Assembly: GCF_025742995.1 (NCBI RefSeq)
Contig: NZ_JAOVQM010000002.1
Span: 310,001-374,000 of the forward strand
Direction of reading: 5' to 3'
Origin: Paracholeplasma manati
GTDB taxonomy: Bacteria; Bacillota_I; Bacilli_A; Acholeplasmatales; UBA5453
Length of the DNA: 64,000 nucleotides
Both the position numbers and the translations under genes were made by a program. Each line of letters starts with the position of its first letter. Within the stretch, counting starts at the first letter, position 1. This document shows, piece after piece, positions 60,372-64,000 of this stretch. The notes under the pieces were generated by a model that searched no databases, was not told where the DNA came from, and was given only the letters and a program-made list of their open reading frames with translations.

Positions 60372-61469
60372 ATGGGGTATTGGAAGAGTAGAAATATAAA
60401 TGCATTTGTCTTTTTATTTGGGTTGTTGATTATATCGCTATCGGTATTTCTAGTAAATGTTTTTCGACTAAGTGGATTTATTTCAGTTATTCCTATTTTT
60501 GGATTTATTTTAATTGTTGGAAGTTTATTGCACTTGATAGTAACTCGCAAAAGTATGATTGGTGAGAGTTCATTATATATGAAAAGTAAAGGTATAAACT
60601 ACATTCCTGCAATTCAATCTAGAATAACACTCAACAGGGGTAAATGGGTTTTGTATTTGGTTGGTTTTGTTTTCACAATAATTTCGTTAATAGCAATAAG
60701 ATTTGATTCCTTATTAATAACAATAATTCTAATTTTTTTATACGTTTTATATTGCATTTTAGTTTCGATTCTTGATTCAAAATCTGTTACTAAAAAAGAG
60801 AAAATAATGGTGTTTCTGAGTATCCCAATCTATCTTTTTGTTGTATTTTCTTCAAATATGAGAATACCTTCAGGAATAGCGATGTCGTGGGTAATGGCTT
60901 CTGTAATTCTTGTTATATTAACTTATATAAAAATTTATAAATCGGATAACAAAGAACACTTGTCAAGATTAATTCCAATATTTGGAGGATATATTGCTTA
61001 TCTTTCAATTATTCAAGATGATTATTATGTGTTCAATCATGTTGGTATAACAGCGTTTGTCTGTTCTGTAGTACTTGTTGTGGCTATTATTGTTTTATAT
61101 TTTCTTTATAAGAAACAACCAGCTTTAATAACACCGACAGGTTATTTTGTCAGTATCACAATATTCCCTTTAATCATTGGGTTAGCAGTATCGTTTGCTT
61201 TTCTTCAACTTAATTATAGTTTTGACTTCAGTCAACAAACAACTGACATTGTTGACATTCTAGGTAAAGATACTTATATTTATGATGGAGATGAAAATTT
61301 CTACTTCACATATGATTTTTATGAAAGAGATAGAGTATTTATAACAGAAGAAGAATATGCTAATATCATTGTTGGAGATACCTTTGAAATGAGGTATTAT
61401 AATGGACTGTTTGGAATCAAGTATTATATATATAAGGAAAACCAATACATAGTTGATCGAGATCACTAA
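60372..61469 (+). CDS. Polytopic membrane protein with C-terminal extracytoplasmic domain
   Basis: 365 aa. About nine hydrophobic helices up to residue 290, then a polar domain (TDIVDILGKDTYIYDGDENF; VGDTFEMRYYNGLFGIKYYI). SD GAGGAG. The C-terminal pattern VGDTFEMRYY...I resembles the ends of the 11226 and 11781 proteins in layout. Unidentified. The 250 bp before it hold no gene and no clear signal. Confidence 0.6.
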   Translation: MGYWKSRNINAFVFLFGLLIISLSVFLVNVFRLSGFISVIPIFGFILIVGSLLHLIVTRKSMIGESSLYMKSKGINYIPAIQSRITLNRGKWVLYLVGFVFTIISLIAIRFDSLLITIILIFLYVLYCILVSILDSKSVTKKEKIMVFLSIPIYLFVVFSSNMRIPSGIAMSWVMASVILVILTYIKIYKSDNKEHLSRLIPIFGGYIAYLSIIQDDYYVFNHVGITAFVCSVVLVVAIIVLYFLYKKQPALITPTGYFVSITIFPLIIGLAVSFAFLQLNYSFDFSQQTTDIVDILGKDTYIYDGDENFYFTYDFYERDRVFITEEEYANIIVGDTFEMRYYNGLFGIKYYIYKENQYIVDRDH

Positions 61470-61569
61470 TTGAACCGATTTGGGTAAAGGAAGATAATTA
61501 GATGTTATAGTGTAAATAAAGGTTCGATACCAGTTATAATAGAACGCATTTGAAAGGTTGGCAATAATA

Positions 61570-61896
61570 ATGAAAGACACTAATAAAAACAAATCATTTC
61601 TACAAATTGTATTCGATATTTATTGGTACATAAAAAAAAGAATTAAAATTTTCTTTTGGTTAACAACATTATTTCTGATTATTGTGATAAGCTTGTTGAT
61701 CTATCTTGACACACATTCTTTTCGAAATATCTGGATTGCCTTTTTGGTTGGTCCTGGGATAATGTTATTTGTATTTATAGGTTATAAGATGCAACAATAT
61801 GAAGATAAACACGACTTAACTCACTACAAGTTCTATAATGGTGGATTTATTCGAACCACATTCCCAATGAGAAAGCATACTAAAAAGAAAAAATAG
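61570..61896 (+). CDS. Small two-helix membrane protein
   Basis: 108 aa from ATG 61570 (a TTG at 61558 is in frame but adjoins the AAAGG). Two helices (about 27-48 and 54-73) and basic ends (MRKHTKKKK). Unidentified. Part of the accessory run of membrane proteins after tRNA-Ser. Confidence 0.55.
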   Translation: MKDTNKNKSFLQIVFDIYWYIKKRIKIFFWLTTLFLIIVISLLIYLDTHSFRNIWIAFLVGPGIMLFVFIGYKMQQYEDKHDLTHYKFYNGGFIRTTFPMRKHTKKKK

Positions 61897-61985
61897 GGAC
61901 TCGATACGATACTGTAAAATGATTTTGTCTTTAATTGCAGGTAATAAAAAGTACACTTCGGTTTATAAAGTAAGGGGAGTAACAA

Positions 61986-62654
61986 ATGAGACATTTCAAA
62001 TACCCGTTTACAAAGTCCATTAATAAGAAACTACGTATAAAAAGAATTGGATTGTTGGATAAATCAGCTCGACAAAGGTATATATCTAATAGACTTTTCA
62101 TTTCGTTTATTGGAGTCTCATATTGGGTTTTATTTTTTCTATGCCTTATTAGTATGATTCTCCTTGAGAAAACGATTGAACCCATGATGGGAAAAACGCT
62201 TAATATGATTTTGAATATATTAATCAGTCTTGTAATGCCTTTATTGATACTAATCTATCCATATATCAAATTAGAAAAAAAGTATCCGAGACAGTTTTTA
62301 GAACCTATACCGAGAGAGCTCATTTCTTCAGTTAACATTAAGCTATTTCAATATTATAAAATTCCAGAAAACTATTTGGTCACGAAGTGCTATGATTGTT
62401 CAAATCCGCAATTGATTGATAAGGACGTACTATTGTTCTTTCATAATGAGAAACTAAGAATGGTTAACGATTTTACATCAACAATTAAGGATTTTGGATG
62501 TTATGAAATGGATCTTAATGAGTTGGACTTGTCTTATGGAACGAATGATTGTATTATTACAACTGAAATCAGACTAAGAAAGTTTAGTTGCTCATTAGGA
62601 AAAAGAGCGAAATCATTCATTTCAAGAAGAGGTATTTCTAATAAAAACAAGTAA
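61986..62654 (+). CDS. Two-helix membrane protein with C-terminal soluble domain
   Basis: 222 aa. Basic N-terminus, helices at about 36-58 and 70-94, then a cytoplasmic-looking domain: YYKIPENYLVTKCYDCSNP, DKDVLLFFHNEKLRMVNDF and KDFGCYEMDLNELDLSYG. Four cysteines are present but no zinc motif is clear. SD AGGGGAG. The domain could be PH-like (membrane-lipid sensing); not recognised with confidence. Confidence 0.55.
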   Translation: MRHFKYPFTKSINKKLRIKRIGLLDKSARQRYISNRLFISFIGVSYWVLFFLCLISMILLEKTIEPMMGKTLNMILNILISLVMPLLILIYPYIKLEKKYPRQFLEPIPRELISSVNIKLFQYYKIPENYLVTKCYDCSNPQLIDKDVLLFFHNEKLRMVNDFTSTIKDFGCYEMDLNELDLSYGTNDCIITTEIRLRKFSCSLGKRAKSFISRRGISNKNK

Positions 62655-62707
62655 ATATACTTAACGAAAATGTTGATTGTCTAAGATGTATTGATTGAGG
62701 TATTGAG

Positions 62708-63151
62708 ATGGAATTCAATCGTAATTTTGAAACAATTATCGGAGAAACACTGACACTAAAACTGATTGAAACCTGTGATGGCGATGATCAAGTTATCCCA
62801 TTTTATTATTATGCTATTTATCTAAACTCGATATCCAGCACGATTGGTAAGATTAGTATTCGCATTGGACACAACGAACATGCCTATATTAATGGGAATA
62901 TAGGTTACGAAATTGATGAATCTTTTCGTGGAAACGGTTATGCTAAAATGGCTGTTATGATGACTTACCCTATCGCTAGGTATCATGGTATGACACATCT
63001 GATTATTTCTTGTGATGAGGATAATGATGCCTCTAAGCGTGTAATTAACAAACTTGGTGGTGTTTATTTAGAGACAATTTTTCCACCTAAAAGCTACGTG
63101 TTTTATTATGAGGGTATATCCAAGCAGAGTATTTATCGAATGGATATTTAG
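62708..63151 (+). CDS. GNAT-family N-acetyltransferase
   Basis: 147 aa. NIGYEIDESFRGNGYAKMAV contains the acetyl-CoA motif R-G-N-G-Y-A, and LIISCDEDNDASKRVINKLGG the conserved Asn region of RimJ/RimL-type acetyltransferases. SD GAGGT. Substrate unknown. Confidence 0.85.
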   Translation: MEFNRNFETIIGETLTLKLIETCDGDDQVIPFYYYAIYLNSISSTIGKISIRIGHNEHAYINGNIGYEIDESFRGNGYAKMAVMMTYPIARYHGMTHLIISCDEDNDASKRVINKLGGVYLETIFPPKSYVFYYEGISKQSIYRMDI

Positions 63152-63253
63152 TTTATGTGAAGTGGTAGTTTTTTCAGAAAGGGTAATTTTAACTTGACAA
63201 AACATAAAATCAATTTATGAATCGTCGTAAAAAATCGTAAAGGATGGATCTAA

Positions 63254-64000
63254 ATGACAAAAGTCTATTTATTTAAAGCGTTGGTGGTTTTGTTTTATGT
63301 ATTCGTTCTGGTCTTTAACTATCTCGCTAATATCTTACCTTTAAACAATCGAACAACTGGCGCAATATCGGATGCTTACCCATCCTATTTCACACCAGCA
63401 GGGTTTACTTTTTCAATTTGGGGTATCATATATCTTTTAATTGGAGTATTTGTCTTTCGATTGGTAACTTCTAACCCAAACCAATACTTTTCAAATCACT
63501 CTGTTTTATTTCACATGCTATTTTGGACAACCTGTGTACTCAACATTTCATGGTTATTCGCGTGGCATTATGACAAGATTGGATTATCTTTACTCATCAT
63601 GTCTGTATTTTTGATTACATTGTTGTTCATCGTGTTTTATGTGAAAGATTTGCCCTATTTTACGAATATTACATTCAGTGTATATGCAGGTTGGATAGCG
63701 ATTGCTTTTATCGCGAATGTCACCATTTATTTGGTCAAATTAGATCTGCCAATATTTCAAAATCATGAGATATCTTGGTATATTCTTGTGATGATTATTG
63801 GGGTGATCATAGGCTTATTGACGATGCTGATGACCAAAAACCTAGTATTTGTGGCGGTATTTATTTGGGCTTATTTTGGTATTTATATGAAACACTTTCA
63901 ACAAATGGGTACTTATTTACCGCGAACCTATAACCTTTTCAATCTCAGCTTACTGATGATTTTGATGATTGGATGGTTGGTTATCTGGATAACTAACCAC
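63254..64000 (+). CDS. TspO/MBR-like tryptophan-rich membrane protein (3' partial)
   Basis: 249 codons, open to the right edge. NYLANILPLNNRTTGAISDA, YPSYFTPAGFTFSIWGIIYL and many later helices with Trp (FWTTCVLNISWLFAWHYD; VYAGWIAIAFIANVTIYL) match the long tryptophan-rich TspO/MBR-like proteins of Firmicutes. Family members bind porphyrins or lipids; this subgroup is uncharacterised. SD AAAGGA. The end of the protein is probably close, as homologues are about 250-270 aa. Confidence 0.8.
   Translation, partial: MTKVYLFKALVVLFYVFVLVFNYLANILPLNNRTTGAISDAYPSYFTPAGFTFSIWGIIYLLIGVFVFRLVTSNPNQYFSNHSVLFHMLFWTTCVLNISWLFAWHYDKIGLSLLIMSVFLITLLFIVFYVKDLPYFTNITFSVYAGWIAIAFIANVTIYLVKLDLPIFQNHEISWYILVMIIGVIIGLLTMLMTKNLVFVAVFIWAYFGIYMKHFQQMGTYLPRTYNLFNLSLLMILMIGWLVIWITNH

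Noticed and set aside
1-64000. Mycoplasma code (TGA as Trp)
   Set aside because: Many core genes end in TGA at the expected length and use TGG for conserved Trp, so the standard code applies.

Overview
The window comes from an AT-rich, low-GC Gram-positive-derived genome, most likely an Acholeplasma-type mollicute. This is an inference from gene content. The genes use TGG for tryptophan and TGA as a genuine stop, so the standard bacterial code applies, unlike Mycoplasma. Enzymes at both ends of the MEP isoprenoid pathway (dxs, ispH), a glycolipid-type glycosyltransferase, polyamine uptake, glycogen synthesis genes and several fused ABC exporters fit this group. No cell-wall gene and no rRNA was seen.

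Layout. 1-7.7 kb: thioredoxin/CcdA-type redox protein, cysteine desulfurase, threonine aldolase, APH-like kinase, MFS carrier, two small membrane proteins and rsmH. 7.7-9.2 kb: a TnpB-only IS200/IS605-type element with its omega-RNA-like right end. 9.2-15.5 kb: an AT-richer accessory stretch of short membrane proteins and lipoproteins. It holds one unmistakable RHS-core C-terminal tip (YYNPE...NNPITNID), a second likely toxin tip, a single-base frameshifted MGAWG-type gene and two inward-facing ends of an IS3-family element. 15.6-23.1 kb: two apparently tandem integrations at the 3' end of ssrA (tmRNA). The inner 6.3-kb island carries a repressor, an HTH regulator, a duplicated winged-helix protein next to 11-bp iterons, a tyrosine integrase and an AbiH-like abortive-infection gene beside the att site.

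23.1-53.6 kb is core genome: ssrA, an AlkD-like protein, potABCD, nusB-xseA-xseB-dxs-tlyA-recN, dinB, two MacB-like ABC proteins, ispH-(cshB-like helicase)-nfo, degV, an mhqO/mhqD-like pair, glgA-glgC, a membrane thioredoxin, argS, a flippase-like protein, a glycolipid glycosyltransferase and tRNA-Leu(CAA). 53.7-59.1 kb holds a FlaR-like kinase, GNAT/Nudix pair, YdeI-like protein, an immunity-like protein, an odd alpha/beta hydrolase, a PTS EIIC-like protein and tRNA-Ser(GGA). 59.1-63.2 kb, just downstream of tRNA-Ser, is a second AT-rich accessory stretch of membrane and lipoproteins; a TspO-like gene runs off the right edge.

The most interesting parts are the ssrA island pair, with paired AAGGGC repeats that look like integrase arm sites and AbiH cargo, and the orphan RHS-tip/immunity-like array between the IS3-family ends. 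Start codons were moved from the longest reading frame wherever a Shine-Dalgarno (SD) sequence lay inside that frame. All functions are by motif recognition only; no database search was run.
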